Positions 9,961 through 21,251 of a stretch of 64,000 nt of DNA are shown piece after piece. The notes under the pieces are model-generated. The model was given only the letters and a program-made list of their open reading frames with translations, ran no database searches and had not been told where the DNA came from. The stretch's first letter is position 1. Each line of letters opens with the position of its first letter. The position numbers and the translations under genes were made by a program. The stretch lies in assembly GCA_013180625.2 (NCBI GenBank), contig SNVD02012892.1, positions 186,001 through 250,000 on the forward strand, given 5' to 3'. Source of the DNA: Boswellia sacra (Eukaryota > Streptophyta > Magnoliopsida > Sapindales > Burseraceae).

Positions 9961-11367
9961 ATGTCAGGGGTACTAGAAATGCAACCTCAAATTTCTATTC
10001 AAATCCTTTCCAAGAAGTTGATAAAACCAGCAACTCCAACTCCTAATAACTTTCGCAAATTTAAAATATCATGCATTGATCAGCATCGGCCTCCGGCATA
10101 TGTACACCACATCTTCTTCTACCCCGCCAATGACAGAGATGAACGAGAGAAATTTGCAGAAAGAAGTAAGCAGTTGCAGGTTTCACTGTCAGAAATCTTA
10201 ACCCTCTACTACCCTCTAGCTGGAAGGTATGTTGAAGACAAAGTCTTAATTGATTGTAATGATGATGGGGCAGAATATGTAGAAGCTAAAGTAGCCTGCC
10301 ATTTGGCTCCAGTTCTTCTTAACAGGGATTTTGATAGTGAGCTGCTAAATCATTTGTTTCCCCATCACTATGAATCACCCACCAGCCCTTTAATCGCCAT
10401 TCAATTCAATATATTTGAGTGCGGTGGACAAGCCATCGGTTTGTGCAGTTCACACAGAATAGTTGATGCATTTGTGCTTACCAAATTCGTTTATGGATGG
10501 ACTACTGCATGCCGAGTAGGGATTGATAAAGTACATCGTATGAGCTTTGACTTGGCTGGAATTTTACCTCCCAGAGAAGTTGTGCCAGCTGCTGCCAAGC
10601 CTGTGACTCGATCAAATCCTAATTTAAAGTTTTCTTCGAAGAAGTTTGTTTTTAGTGGTCCTGCAATATCAAGCTTGAGACAGATTGCCCAAGGTGGTGG
10701 TGACAAGGATTTAGGAAGGCTAGCATGTGAAAAACGTCCTTCACGGGTGCAGTTGGTGACAGCACTTATATGGAAAGCTCTCATTGGAGTTGAACAAGCT
10801 AAACATGGGCAATTAAGGCCTTCTGTCATAGCTCATTGGATAAATATGCGAGGAAGGACTGGTTTGCCTATATCAGATGATTGTTTCGGGAACTTTTTAA
10901 GGCTTGTTATGGTGTCTTTCAAGCCTGACAAAAGCAGCAACAAGGTGGAGTTTCGTGAGCTAGTCAGTTTGGTGTGTGAGGCAATGACAAATGCATTCAC
11001 TGATTGTGCAAAAGCACAAAACGGTGATGACCTTTTCATGATGGTAATTGATGCCCGGAAAGAGGTTTCTCGAGAATTCAACAGAGATGCTGATGAGATG
11101 AAGTCTTATATGTTTTCAAGCACTTGTGGGATGCCATTTTATCCAGATTTCGGTTGGGGAAAGCCTACCAGAGTGACGCGTATCGAAGGTCGTTCTGAAG
11201 TTATTATTGGGATGATGGACACTAGAGACGGTGATGGAATTGAGGCATGGATTCACTTGGCTGAAAATGACTTGAGTCTTTTTCAACAAGATCCTGATAT
11301 AGTAGCCTTCACTTCCCAACTGGAGCAGCATGATGATCATTTAATATCTTTGCGTTCAAGATATTAA
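9961..11367 (+). CDS. BAHD acyltransferase, gene 4
   Basis: Full-length single-exon BAHD acyltransferase of 468 residues. Order of motifs: N-terminal block IQILSKKLIKPATPTP (13-28), YYPLAGRY (83-90), catalytic HRIVD (165-169) in SSHRIVDAF, NMRGRT (295-300), and an intact DFGWGKP (396-402). It is the best candidate for an active enzyme in the left array because both family motifs are canonical. Met 7 (MQPQI) could also start translation. Together with gene 3 and the two pseudogenes it forms a second duplication series, with upstream sequences shared across them. Confidence 0.94.
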   Translation: MSGVLEMQPQISIQILSKKLIKPATPTPNNFRKFKISCIDQHRPPAYVHHIFFYPANDRDEREKFAERSKQLQVSLSEILTLYYPLAGRYVEDKVLIDCNDDGAEYVEAKVACHLAPVLLNRDFDSELLNHLFPHHYESPTSPLIAIQFNIFECGGQAIGLCSSHRIVDAFVLTKFVYGWTTACRVGIDKVHRMSFDLAGILPPREVVPAAAKPVTRSNPNLKFSSKKFVFSGPAISSLRQIAQGGGDKDLGRLACEKRPSRVQLVTALIWKALIGVEQAKHGQLRPSVIAHWINMRGRTGLPISDDCFGNFLRLVMVSFKPDKSSNKVEFRELVSLVCEAMTNAFTDCAKAQNGDDLFMMVIDARKEVSREFNRDADEMKSYMFSSTCGMPFYPDFGWGKPTRVTRIEGRSEVIIGMMDTRDGDGIEAWIHLAENDLSLFQQDPDIVAFTSQLEQHDDHLISLRSRY

Positions 11368-12645
11368 TGAACAATTCTTTAACAAATTAACATCCGAGTG
11401 CCGGTATTGTATGTTTGTATCTTATTCTTTATACAAATATTTTATCCTAGAAAAGTAAAGCTTGTGGCTTGATTGCTGTAATTGCACTTTAAATGGAGAT
11501 CAAATTTAGACTTTTTAGTTTTGTAATAGAAATGATAAGAGTTGTTAATTTTTCCTTGCGAATTTGCATCCTAATTGTATAATCAAAATTTAATACTCTT
11601 TCGAGTATAGTTAAGCAATTTCATTACCCAAATTTTGTTGACCTCCTGCGTCTGCAACCAAAATGGGAGTAGAGAGACATGAGAATTTGTCCTGGTATAC
11701 TTCTATAAGAAAGTTTGATTAGAGGTTTTAGCTGGACTGAAGAACTGACCTGTGCCCTTTGAGCTTTGTGACTGAGATGTCATCAACTGGTAGTGTGTAT
11801 TTAGTGATGGGCTTTTAACGGCCTATTGGGCTTCGTTCATTTTGTTATGGGCCTGGACTTTCAACATAAAGCAACAATCCATAACTTGCAGATTTAATTA
11901 GGGAAAAGAACATGCAACCCCCTGAGGTTTGCCAAAAATACTACCCCTTCAAATAGGTTTTTTTTTTCCGTTAAATGATCTAACTTTATTACGTCATTTA
12001 AGTTAACAAATGTCTCTAATCAATTTTCTCCACCACTTTACATATAAAAAGTAAAAACAACTTCAACCCTTTGAAATATGCTAAAATATAAATTATAATA
12101 TTCCAATTATTTGTAATAATTGAGACTACCCCTCCTGTTAAATTTCATTGATGAAAAGAAATTTGACATGTGCAGGTTTGAGAATTATCCGATATACCTT
12201 CACAGAACCAATTAAAAATAATAAATTTTGATACTTTGAAAGTATTTTCTATGGTTTTTCTCTTTGTTAGCTCCATCATTGGGTCATTGTTTTAATCAAT
12301 ACTTCCTATTTATTTATCACTTGTAACTTGGACATGCACTACTCTTATAAGCCTTAGTAAATGTTACTGTTCATAATCAATCTCGCACAAAATTTATTAT
12401 CAAGATGAAAAAAGAACATTCATTTGTGAAGAATGAATGATAGAAAATATGTGCGTAATGAATGATAGAAAATATGTGCGTGTTTTTTTTTATGTATTTT
12501 GCAATAAAATGCATTAAGAGAAAGAGAAAAAGTCCAGAATATAGCAATAAGTTGGGTTTATTTTGAGTGGAAATGGTGCTTTTAAGGGTATTGTACCTAA
12601 TTAACTATGTGCTTTTTGAGTTGTCGAAATAAAATATGTAAACAA
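11368..12645. other. 3' flank of gene 4 and spacer
   Basis: AT-rich. Bases 11885-12180 hold a CCCCCTGAGGTTTGCC-type low-complexity stretch common in plant intergenic DNA. No coding region seen. Confidence 0.5.
12432..12481. repeat. 25-bp tandem duplication
   Basis: Two perfect copies of a 25-bp unit (AATGAATGATAGAAAATATG followed by TGCGT) stand side by side at 12432-12456 and 12457-12481. Confidence 0.9.
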
Positions 12646-12660
12646 ACTTTTATTACACAT

Positions 12661-12807
12661 TTTTTCTTTGTAACAGAGGTCACGGTCTCCCAGTTACTTC
12701 ATGCTGAAAGGCTATTGTAGAGAGTCGAACCCATGATTTCATCATGGCTTTACAAACTCCCTCTGTTATTATACATCCTTGCCATTTGAACCAACCCATT
12801 GTGGGTA
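12661..12807 (-). mobile_element. tRNA-derived SINE with 15-bp target duplication
   Basis: Read on the minus strand, the element has a box-A-like GGTTCAAATGGCAAGG and a box B GGTTCGACTCT that is one base from the RNA polymerase III consensus GGTTCGANTCC. It ends in an A-rich tail (AAAGAAAAA). It is flanked by a 15-bp direct repeat with one mismatch: ACTTTTATTACACAT (12646-12660) and ACTTTTATTATACAT (12808-12822). Size (147 bp), internal promoter, A-tail and long target duplication are all diagnostic of a SINE. The family name is not known to me. Confidence 0.8.
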
Positions 12808-13007
12808 ACTTTTATTATACATCCTACAAGAATCCCAAAAGGAAACAGAAATAGAGAGAAACTGTAAAAACATATAAGAAATCTTAAAAATTGACCAATA
12901 AATCAAGGGTGTCAATGTAATTTTGCAACTTGGCTTTTACTATAACCTTGGCCCCCGGAAGCTAACACTAACTACAATCATCCAAGCAATTGAACTTGGA
13001 AGCACAT

Positions 13008-13773
13008 TGTCACACCCAGAGCGAAATGCGCATGGTTTTGCACCAAGCTTGCTCGAAAGTATGCTAAGGAATGGGATTTCAGAGCAAGTGTTATAGTGAT
13101 TCAGGGTCCTCACATCGAGAGGAATTCAATGGCGCAAAGAATGGGCATGGTGTTCGAGAAGTTTTCGAAAGATTCCATGATGTTCCGCAATGTTCTGGAA
13201 GGATCCGGAAGGTGTAAAAAGGGCATGAAAGACTCAAGAAGGTTCCGAAAGAGTCCAAAAGGTGGCGGAAGATGATGGAAGGCCGCAGAAGTATCCGAAA
13301 GCATAGAAAAATATCTTGAGTCTAGGATTCTCTAGAGATGTCTAGGGTCGTGTGGACTTATCTAGTGTTATCTAGGATTGTATGGATATCTCCAGAGTTA
13401 CTTGGCCAACAAGTAGGCTTGTAAATATCTAGGACAAATCTAGAGTGAGAATGTTCTAAGTACTTGGTTGGCCAATAGGATAGAGACATGTGGCAGAATG
13501 TTAGCCATACATTGAGTAAGTGCTTGTCCATAAATAAGGATAAGCCCTCATTTGTAAAGTAAGTCATGCAAAGTCATGCTAAGTCTTGCTAGACTCAAAG
13601 GTTCAAGAGTCTTGTAAGCCTTGTAAACATCCTTGTATATAATGAATATTTTCTCACCCAAATCTCTTGTGTCCTTGTTCTCCATTGCTTGAATCTCTCT
13701 TTTAGTGGTTTAAGACTTACTTAGGTGTACATTAGGGGTGTGTTAGTGCCTAAGAAACAATAAGGCCATGACA
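13008..13773. mobile_element. Probable solo LTR (gypsy-like)
   Basis: The segment begins TGTCACACCC and ends GCCATGACA, so it has TGTCA/TGACA inverted ends. It is flanked by ACAT on both sides (13004-13007 and 13774-13777). Inside are a purine-rich stretch (13140-13310), a TATA-like TCCATAAATAAGG near 13530, and a TTGTATATAATGAATA polyadenylation-like region near 13636. No internal retrotransposon coding region adjoins it. The duplication is only 4 bp, so the family call is tentative. Confidence 0.6.
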
Positions 13774-13829
13774 ACATGTCATAACAAAAAAATATCAGTG
13801 ATGAGCTCAAAATTAAATGTTTAGTTTAT

Positions 13830-14456
13830 GTTGAGGTGTAATGGGATTTGATATATTCGACATGAAATGGTAACGTGATTTCTCATTGACTAGATGTAGT
13901 GGATTGTTGAACCTCTGACCAAACAAAAAGCCTTTAGTTATTAACCTTCGAGGAAACGTATCCTTGATAGTGGAATATTACTACTTAATTAATTATTTAA
14001 CATCCTTTATTTCATTTCAATAATATATTACATCACTTTCTATTACTTTTTTTGCTACCAAAATCATCACTCATGTCCTATATATCTTCACCCACATCTA
14101 CCGTTCAAAAGTTTCAACAATTTAATCTAATTTACAAATGCTATCAAATAAAATTACCTCTCCGAACTCCGAAGGCCAAGGACATGGTGAGAGGACAAAC
14201 AAAGCAAATTAATTAGTATTAAATAAAAATGAATTATTTAGGATTGAAATTATTAAGTTGATAATCAAAGTAGTCTTCTTTTTTATATTCATTTTTTGGA
14301 TATATGTATGTATGTATGTATTTATGTATTTATGTATGTATACTTATAGCACTGTTAGCATAAATTTTTATTTTTCTCAATGGAGCAACTTGGATTTTGG
14401 TTGATCCCTCAGCTTCAATTCCATTCTTCATCATTCATATATACAGTGTTGGTCAA
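13830..14456 (+). promoter_or_regulatory. Duplicated upstream region of BAHD pseudogene 1
   Basis: Bases 13830-13910 and about 14080-14115 align with the upstream region of gene 3 (5765-5850 and 6005-6045). Near 14395-14425 the block GATCCCTCAG|CTTCAATTCC resembles the 5'-UTR intron acceptors of genes 2-4. A TATG microsatellite lies at about 14303-14341. Confidence 0.55.
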
Positions 14457-15686
14457 ATGCAAGAAGCAGAGATGCAACCACAGCTTCCTCTTGAAGTTGA
14501 TAAAATCGGCAACCCCTACTCCTAATATAACCTTCAAAAGATTTTAAAATATCATCAACTAATCAGCATCTGCATCCGGTATATTTACCCTACATTTTCT
14601 TCTACCCTATCAGTGACAAAGATGATGGAGCCAAATTTTCAGAACGAAGTAAGTAGTTGTAGATATCACTATCAAAAGTCTTAACCCTTTTCTACCTTAT
14701 AGTTGGAAGGTATATTCAAGACAATCTTTTAGTCAATTATGATGATGATGGGGATGAATATTTAGAAGCCAAAGCAACCAGCCATCTCGCTCTAGTTCTT
14801 CTTAACAGGGATCATGATGCAATGGTGTTACATCATACTTGGTTCCCCATCAATATGAATCACCCACGAGTTCATGAATAGCTATTCAATGCAACATTTT
14901 GAGTACGGTGGACAAGCCATCGGTTTATGCATTTCACACATAATAGCTAATACATTTATCATTAGCAAATTCATTGATGGATGGCTACTGCATGTTGGAT
15001 AGGGATTGATAAAGTACATCGTATGGGCTTTGACTTGGCTGTGCATTTACCCACAAGAGAATTGGTACTAGTTGTAGTCAATCCTGTGACTTCGTCAAAC
15101 CCTAATTTAAGGTTTGCTTCAATGACATTTGTTTCCAGTGGTCTTGCAATATCAAATCGAAGAAAATTTTCCCAGGGTGATGGTGACAAGGATTCAGGAA
15201 AGCTAGCACGCCAACCTTCAAGGGTGTAGTTGGTGGCAACACTTATATGGAAAGCTCTTATTAGAGTTGAACAAGCTAAACATTGGTAATTAAGGCCTTC
15301 TGTTAGCTCATAGGATAAACATGCGATGAAGGATTATTTTGCCTACATTAGATGATTGTTTAGGGGATTTTTGTCAGGCCTTTTATGGTGTGTTTTACCC
15401 CAGATAAAACGAGCAACAAGGTGGAGTTTTATGAGCTACAATCACTGATTGTGCAAAACAACAATGCAGTGATGAGCTTTTCATGATGATAAATAGGGCC
15501 CATAAAGAGGCTTTTCGAGAAGGCAATGGCAATGCCGAGGTGCAGACTTACATGTTTACAAGCACTTATGGGATACCATTTTATCCATATATTGGTTGGG
15601 GAAAGCCTACTAGAGTGATACATCTAAAAGGTCGGTCTTAAGTTGTCATTGTGATGATTGACACTAGAGATGGTGATGGGATTGAG
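14457..15686 (+). pseudogene. BAHD acyltransferase pseudogene 1
   Basis: Recognisable over most of a BAHD gene but broken many times. The start MQEAEMQPQLPL is followed by a deletion (the ILSK block is lost) and a frameshift. In-frame stops occur near 14650-14660, where TAG appears twice. Further frameshifts follow, and the catalytic His-x-x-x-Asp region now reads as HTIIAN-like with frameshifts around 14930-14960. Homology stops at GDGIE (15686), so the last 30 or so codons are missing. Closest to genes 3 and 4. Not expected to give a functional enzyme. Confidence 0.9.
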
Positions 15687-15860
15687 GTGAATACATAAGG
15701 ATTCGGTGTGTTGAGTTGTCAATTGTCATGAGTCTCATGACTCTAAATGTAATTTAAGAAGTATAATATGAAATTTTCCATTCATTTATTTATTTTTATT
15801 TTTGTGTGAAAAGATATAAATACGTAGGATTTGTTGTATAAATGTTTGGTTTTACATTTA

Positions 15861-16673
15861 GCCAACCATCTAGCTCCATTTCTCCTTTGCAAGGATCATC
15901 GCTACGTCATTTTATTGCCCATCAATATGAATCAGTAACAAGTCCTTTAGTTTTTGGTTCAATACAACATGTTCGAATGTGGTGGACAAGCCATTGGTTT
16001 GTGCATTTCACATAGAATAATTGATGCATTTGTGTTTAGCAAATTCATTGATGGATGAGCCACTGCTTGCTGAGTAGGGTTTGATCAAGTATATCGTCGA
16101 GCTTTAACCTGGCTGTTCATTTACTGACAACAGAAGTTATAACTGTGTCAGCTGCAGTCAAGCCTGTTTTTCCATCAAAACCTAAAAGAAAGTTTACATT
16201 GAAAACATTTGTTTTTAGTGGTCTTGCAATATCAAATCTGAGAAAGATTGCCCATGGTGGCAGTGACAAGGACTTAGGAATGCTAACATGCCAACAACAT
16301 CCTTCGCGGGTGGAGTTGGTGATAGCCCTAATATGGAAAGCTCTCATTGGAGTTGAACAAGCTAAACATGGACAACTAAGGCCTTTTATCATATCTCATG
16401 CAATAAACATGCGAGGAAGGGCTGGTTTGCCTATATCAGATGATTGTTTCGGGAACTTCGCCATACCATTTATGGTGCATTTTATGCCAGACAAAAAAAA
16501 TCAACAAGGTGGAACTTCATGAGGTAGTCAGTCTTGTTCGTGATGTAATCACAAATGCATTCCTTGATTGTTCAAAACCACAAAACGGTAATTAATGAGC
16601 TTTTCATGGTGGTAAATAAGGCTTGGAGAGTGCCTAATGGAGAATGCAACATAGACTTTGAGGTAGAAATATA
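15861..16673 (+). pseudogene. BAHD acyltransferase pseudogene 2, main fragment
   Basis: Homology begins inside the gene at the VASHLAP-equivalent, so the first 110 or so codons are absent. It still contains the HRIID region (near 16010-16025) and a 125-residue open stretch at 16145-16522 with FVFSGLAISNLRKIA, ALIWKALIGVEQAKHG and NMRGRAGLP. An in-frame stop replaces Trp in DGW (TGA near 16056). A frameshift follows the A-run at 16493-16500. Homology ends near 16673. Confidence 0.88.
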
Positions 16674-17122
16674 TAATTGTAATTTGTGCAATCCTATGAT
16701 TCTTGTGCTTAAAGGATAATTATAGAATTGTTAGATAAGACACGCATATGATTCTCCCTATAATTATACATTGTTTTTACTTGAAAAAGAATAACAAATA
16801 CTTTAGAGAAATTGGTTGTAACAAGATTAATAAACATTAATTAAATTGGATTGAATAGGAAAGTAGATAACTTAGATGAAACCTGATACCCTATAGGTCA
16901 TTACCATCGAATTTCTCTCAACTTAGTTTAAATCTTATCTCTTTGCTTAGTGTTTAATTTTTATCTCAGTTATTTAGTTAATTAGTTCTTTTAAAATTTG
17001 TTATTTAAATTTTTATTCAAATAAAATCATAGTTAGATTAATTTTAGTAGTTAATAACCAATCCTCATGGAAATGATAACTCACTCATCATTATATTACT
17101 TGTTCAATTCCATATACTTGCA
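16674..17122. other. Unrelated DNA between the two parts of BAHD pseudogene 2
   Basis: About 450 bp of AT-rich DNA replaces the roughly 200 bp that should encode the DFGWG region. I see no clear terminal repeats or coding frame, so insertion with deletion is likely. Confidence 0.5.
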
Positions 17123-17217
17123 GATTTTTGCATAACAAACAACCTAACATAATAGCCTTCACTTCCCAAGTAGAGCAACGTAATGATCACTTAACATATT
17201 TTTGTTCTAGATATTAA
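17123..17217 (+). pseudogene. BAHD pseudogene 2, 3'-end fragment
   Basis: Encodes the tail of a BAHD protein: NIIAFTSQVEQRNDHLTYF followed by CSRY and a stop at 17215-17217. It is equivalent to DIIAFTSQGEQ…PSRY of gene 3. It is the 3' end of the fragment that stops at 16673. Confidence 0.85.
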
Positions 17218-17829
17218 TGAACAATATTCACTTCTTAAATTTGGATATTGGATGTTTTATCATTTTATGTTTACACTTATATTATTTTAGTTTGCAATAT
17301 TGTTTAATTTTTAGTTACTCCGTATATTAAAAATGAAGAACACATTTTCTTGATCAGTAGAAGAGTGCTATTAAAAAGATATAGACATTTAGGATAGCCT
17401 TTGGATGTAAAAGGCTAATAATTTTTGTTAGCAATTTCCTATTTTGTTATGGTTTTGTTTTATAAGAATTTCTATTATTTGAAAGTTAGTTATTTAACCC
17501 TAGGATGCTTCACAAAATGTCTAATAAAAAATTTAGAATTCTCTAAAACATTTTTTTGCCTTCATATTTTCGTTATTTTATTGGGTTTTGAAATATAAGA
17601 AAGTATCAATTATTTGGAATATTATATCAAATGATTTGTTAAGTAATGTGATATTACTTAAAATAGGTCCACATCATTTATCATTATTTTAATGAATGAT
17701 ACAACACATATCATGGGATTTGAAAATCGAGATAATATTTTAAAAAGAATGGTATTATCTTTTATTTACAGTATTGTGATCTTGTCGCATACATTTAATA
17801 AAATCTATTATCTATTTTGATACATAATA
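17218..17829. other. AT-rich spacer, no gene seen
   Basis: No convincing coding, RNA or repeat structure was found between the BAHD 3' fragment and the copia gag remnant. Confidence 0.5.
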
Positions 17830-18624
17830 TCCATCTTCTACAATTGCAGCATCACCCTTTTTATGGTTCTTCCCCTTTTCGTTCTTCTTTCTTTTGGACA
17901 AAGCCTCTTAATATGCACTCCTTATGATAGTGGAAGCATTTTATAGCTTTCTTTCCCTTTGACTTGCCTTTATAATCGCGTTTGTCATTCCTATCTCTAG
18001 TATGCAGCCCTTATACCTGAGTGTTCACCTAACTTATTCTTCCTTTGGAGATCATTAGAATTCAATGCACCAACATCATCATCCAAAGACAATGTTTCCC
18101 TACCATGCTTCAAAATATCTACAAAATTCTCATATGACTTCGGAAGAGAAGCAACAACACCAATGCCTTATCTGCATCATCATATTCAATTTGTATGCTT
18201 TCAAAATCCAAGCACAACTTGTTAAATTCATTAATGTGTCTTGCAAGTTCTTATCTTCAGCCATTTTGAATGTAAAGAATTTAGCTTTTAAATACAACTT
18301 ACTTGATAGATTTTTAGTCATATAAAGGCGTTTAAGCTTTAACCATACCTCGACAACAATTTTCATCTTTAAGACTTGTTGTAACACCTTGTCACTCAAA
18401 TAGAGAATTAGCATGTTGTAAGCTTTCTTCATGATATCTCTCTTCTTTTCAGCACCGTAGCTTTCTGGCATCTTGCTTTCACCCCTAAGTGCCTCATCCA
18501 ATCCTAAGTTGCCCAATAAAGCCAACATCTTCATTCTCCAAATAGCAAAGTCGTTGCCACCATCAAACTTCTCAATCTCATACTTACTAGTTGATGTAGC
18601 CATCTCAAGAATTTCTTCGAACAC
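17830..18624 (-). pseudogene. Copia gag remnant (old element split by CACTA-1)
   Basis: Minus-strand gag of a Ty1/copia retrotransposon. It begins at 18624 or the nearby Met at 18603 with MATSTSKYEIEKFDGGNDFA, then IWRMKMLALLG, the usual start of this gag domain. The frame is broken past residue 130. A degenerate zinc knuckle (CFHYHKEC…) is visible near 17890-17950. Homology fades at about 17830; protease, integrase and reverse transcriptase are absent. The matching leader and LTR lie 19 kb away, from 37966 onward, because CACTA-1 inserted between them. Confidence 0.8.
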
Positions 18625-18719
18625 CTTTTGTATTGTGCAGCTACGAGTTAGGACTTTTATCGAACACCTGTTGTGCTAAGAACTTTTGGCCACCAAAGAT
18701 CCCTAAAAGTCGTAAGTAG

Positions 18720-18960
18720 CACTACAAGAAAAATGATCATATTTGGCAGTCTTTATCGCCAAATATATATATATTTGGCGGTATTAAAAGTGCCATCGAT
18801 GGCACCGCTAAATATAGTCAATTTGACTATATTTGGCGGTCGGTCAAAGTGTCAAATATGTATCTGACTATACTTGGCAGTTTTTGACCGTCAAGTATAA
18901 TAGGTTTAAAAATTAAAAAAAAAATACTTAGCGGTTTTTGGCCGCCAAGTATAATAGTTT
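18720..18960. repeat. CACTA-1 left subterminal repeats
   Basis: At least four short units built on (T)ATATTTGGCGGT or TACTTGGCGGT, several arranged as head-to-head palindromes (ACTTGGCAGTTTTTGACCGT then CAAGTA). Subterminal repeats of this kind are the binding sites of the CACTA accessory transposase. The same units lie at 42925-43189 at the end of CACTA-2. Confidence 0.75.
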
Positions 18961-19183
18961 CAAAAATAAAAAAATATATATATATTTGAAAACTCAGAAA
19001 AGAAAACCACAAGTTGGAGACAAGGATGTAAACCCTTTTGTTCAAACCTCAGCTGTCTTTCTAGATCTTGACATCTCAAAAGCAGTGGACAACCTCCAAA
19101 AATAAGACAAATGCTATAATAAGATGAATCGATTAAGAATTCATATAAGGTAATTAGACAAGATGAGATTGCTCTCATAGAGC

Positions 19184-20959
19184 TGTTGACCCAGGTATGG
19201 CAACCCAAGAGGGGGGGTGAATTGGGTTTTTATTTATCAAAACGGATTTGTAAAACTTTTCTTGAAAGATCAAAATTAGTTTACTCTTTCTTTGAGAATG
19301 AAGGTGAAGAAGATGAAATTAGAAGTTATCAAATATATAATCAAGAGAATAATAATAATGAACAATCACAAGTGCAAGTAAATGTAAAGAGTATAGGGAT
19401 AGAGAGAGTGCAAACTCGATGTACGTGGTTCGGCAAACCTTGCCTACGTCCACGGGCTCTTAGCTCTACGAGCTAAGCTTTCCACTAAGTTGTAGAAATA
19501 TTTACAACTTGCTTGATGAACAACCTCACCAAGACTTTTTCTTCCAACTCTTGATAACACCACACCAAGAGTTCTTCTTGATGAACAACCTCACCAAGGC
19601 AACTTCCTTCAACTCCTTGATAACACCACACCAAGAGTTCTTCTTGATGAACAACCTCACCAAGGCAACTTCCTTCAACTCTTGATAACACCACACCAAG
19701 AGTTCTTCTTGATGAACAACCTCACCAAGGAAAGAGTTCTCTCAAGGATAACTTTTATCCTTTACAAGAAGATCTCACTCTCACCACAATACAAGAACAA
19801 AGATAATTTTTACAACAAAAGTATAACTCTCTTCAAAGAGTAGATAAAGAATATAAAAGCTCTCTAGACTTGATATTTCTCTTGTTTTTTTTGCTTGATA
19901 AAATGCTTCTCTTCACTTGTTGAATGCATGGGAGAATGGCTCCTTTTATAGGCAAATGAGATGAACTTAATCAAGTGAAGACACCATCTCCAAATTTTCT
20001 GCCCACCATAAAAACTGTAATCTTGTCTGCCATTTTTTTCAATGTTCTGTTGAAATTTGAAAATCTGCAAAACATAAAAGATCTGAACATTTGAATAAGC
20101 TTTCCAACGCATCAAGAATCAAGTCATTTGGATATCTGTAGCTCAAGATATGGCCAAAACACCATTCGGTGCTCATGTAACTTGATTTTTCCTCCATGTG
20201 TCAGTCCACCGACTTGAATGATAATTCTGTCAGCCTTCCGTTTGAAATTTGAATTTCTTCAAAACATAAAAGATCTGAATATTTGAATAAGCTTTCCAAA
20301 ACATTAAGAATCAAAGAATTTGGATATCTCTATCTTAAGATATGGCCAAAACACCATTCGGTGCTCATGTGAGTTGATTTTTCTTCTCTGTGTCAGTCCA
20401 CCGAATTGCATGTCAATTATGTCGGCCTTCCATTTGAAATTTGAATTTCTTCAAAACATATGAAATGTTCCCATTAAGTCATCTTTCCAATGCCATAAGA
20501 ATCAAGTCATTTTGATTTTTCTAGCTCAAGATATGTCCAAAAGAGTATTCGGTGCTCATGTCAGCTGCTTCTATTTGTCTTTCAATTTGCATGATTATTT
20601 GGACAACCTTACACTTGAAATTTAAATTTCTTTAAAACATATGAAATGTTATAAATTGAGTAAGCTTTCCAAAGGCTCAAGAATTACGTCATTTGGACAT
20701 CTGTAGAGATATATATGACCAATTGATTGAACATTACTCATGTGTCACATTCCTTGAATCAAACCTTGTTCTTAAACTTTGGTGCCTTTAACATGTAGTC
20801 TTCTCCTTAGCTTCAACACTTCATTTTAATAAGCCTCTTCTTGATTTTAAAATTATTTCAATGATCTTACTCTTGCACATAAATAAACATGTTAGTAAAT
20901 CTCAATTAATCAATGTGTATTGTTATCATCAAAATTATCATGTAGCCTTAGGGCTAACA
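19184..20959 (-). repeat. LTR of element M (3' LTR in element sense)
   Basis: 1776 bp, begins TGTTGACCCAGG and ends AGGGCTAACA on the + strand. It is followed inward by ATCTCCCCCTTTTT, the complement of the polypurine tract. Contains the 62-bp tandem repeats described separately. Confidence 0.92.
19505..19735. repeat. 62-bp tandem repeats within the LTR
   Basis: About four copies of a unit of roughly 62 bp containing TTGATGAACAACCTCACCAA and ACACCACACCAAGAGTTCTT. Equivalent arrays are in the other three LTRs of this family (about 24660-24890, 29575-29790, 36412-36630). Confidence 0.9.
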
Positions 20960-21251
20960 ATCTCCCCCTTTTTGATGATGACAAACCATTGATTGCTTTC
21001 AAATAATATCTAAAATAAAGAATGAAAATAAAATCAAGAATAAACAAAAAAAATGGCACTTGTTATGAATATAAGCAATCCAACTATTTCTCCCCCTTTT
21101 GTTATCATCAAAAAGATGTAATCAAATTAACTACTCCCCCTAAATATATTCTCCCCCTTAACATATGCTACCATTCAAAAAGAAAAATTAAGACATATCC
21201 AACATAACTACTTCTCTTCTAATTATGCAAAATCTATCTTGACTAAGGGGT

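Noticed and set aside
11885..12180. CCCCCTGAGGTTTGCC region as a transposon end
   Set aside because: No inverted partner or target duplication could be found.
18065..18325. Plus-strand open frames in the copia gag remnant
   Set aside because: They are complements of the minus-strand gag.
19505..19735. Regularly spaced repeats resembling a CRISPR array
   Set aside because: Units are directly adjacent with no variable spacers, lie within an LTR, and the DNA is plant nuclear.
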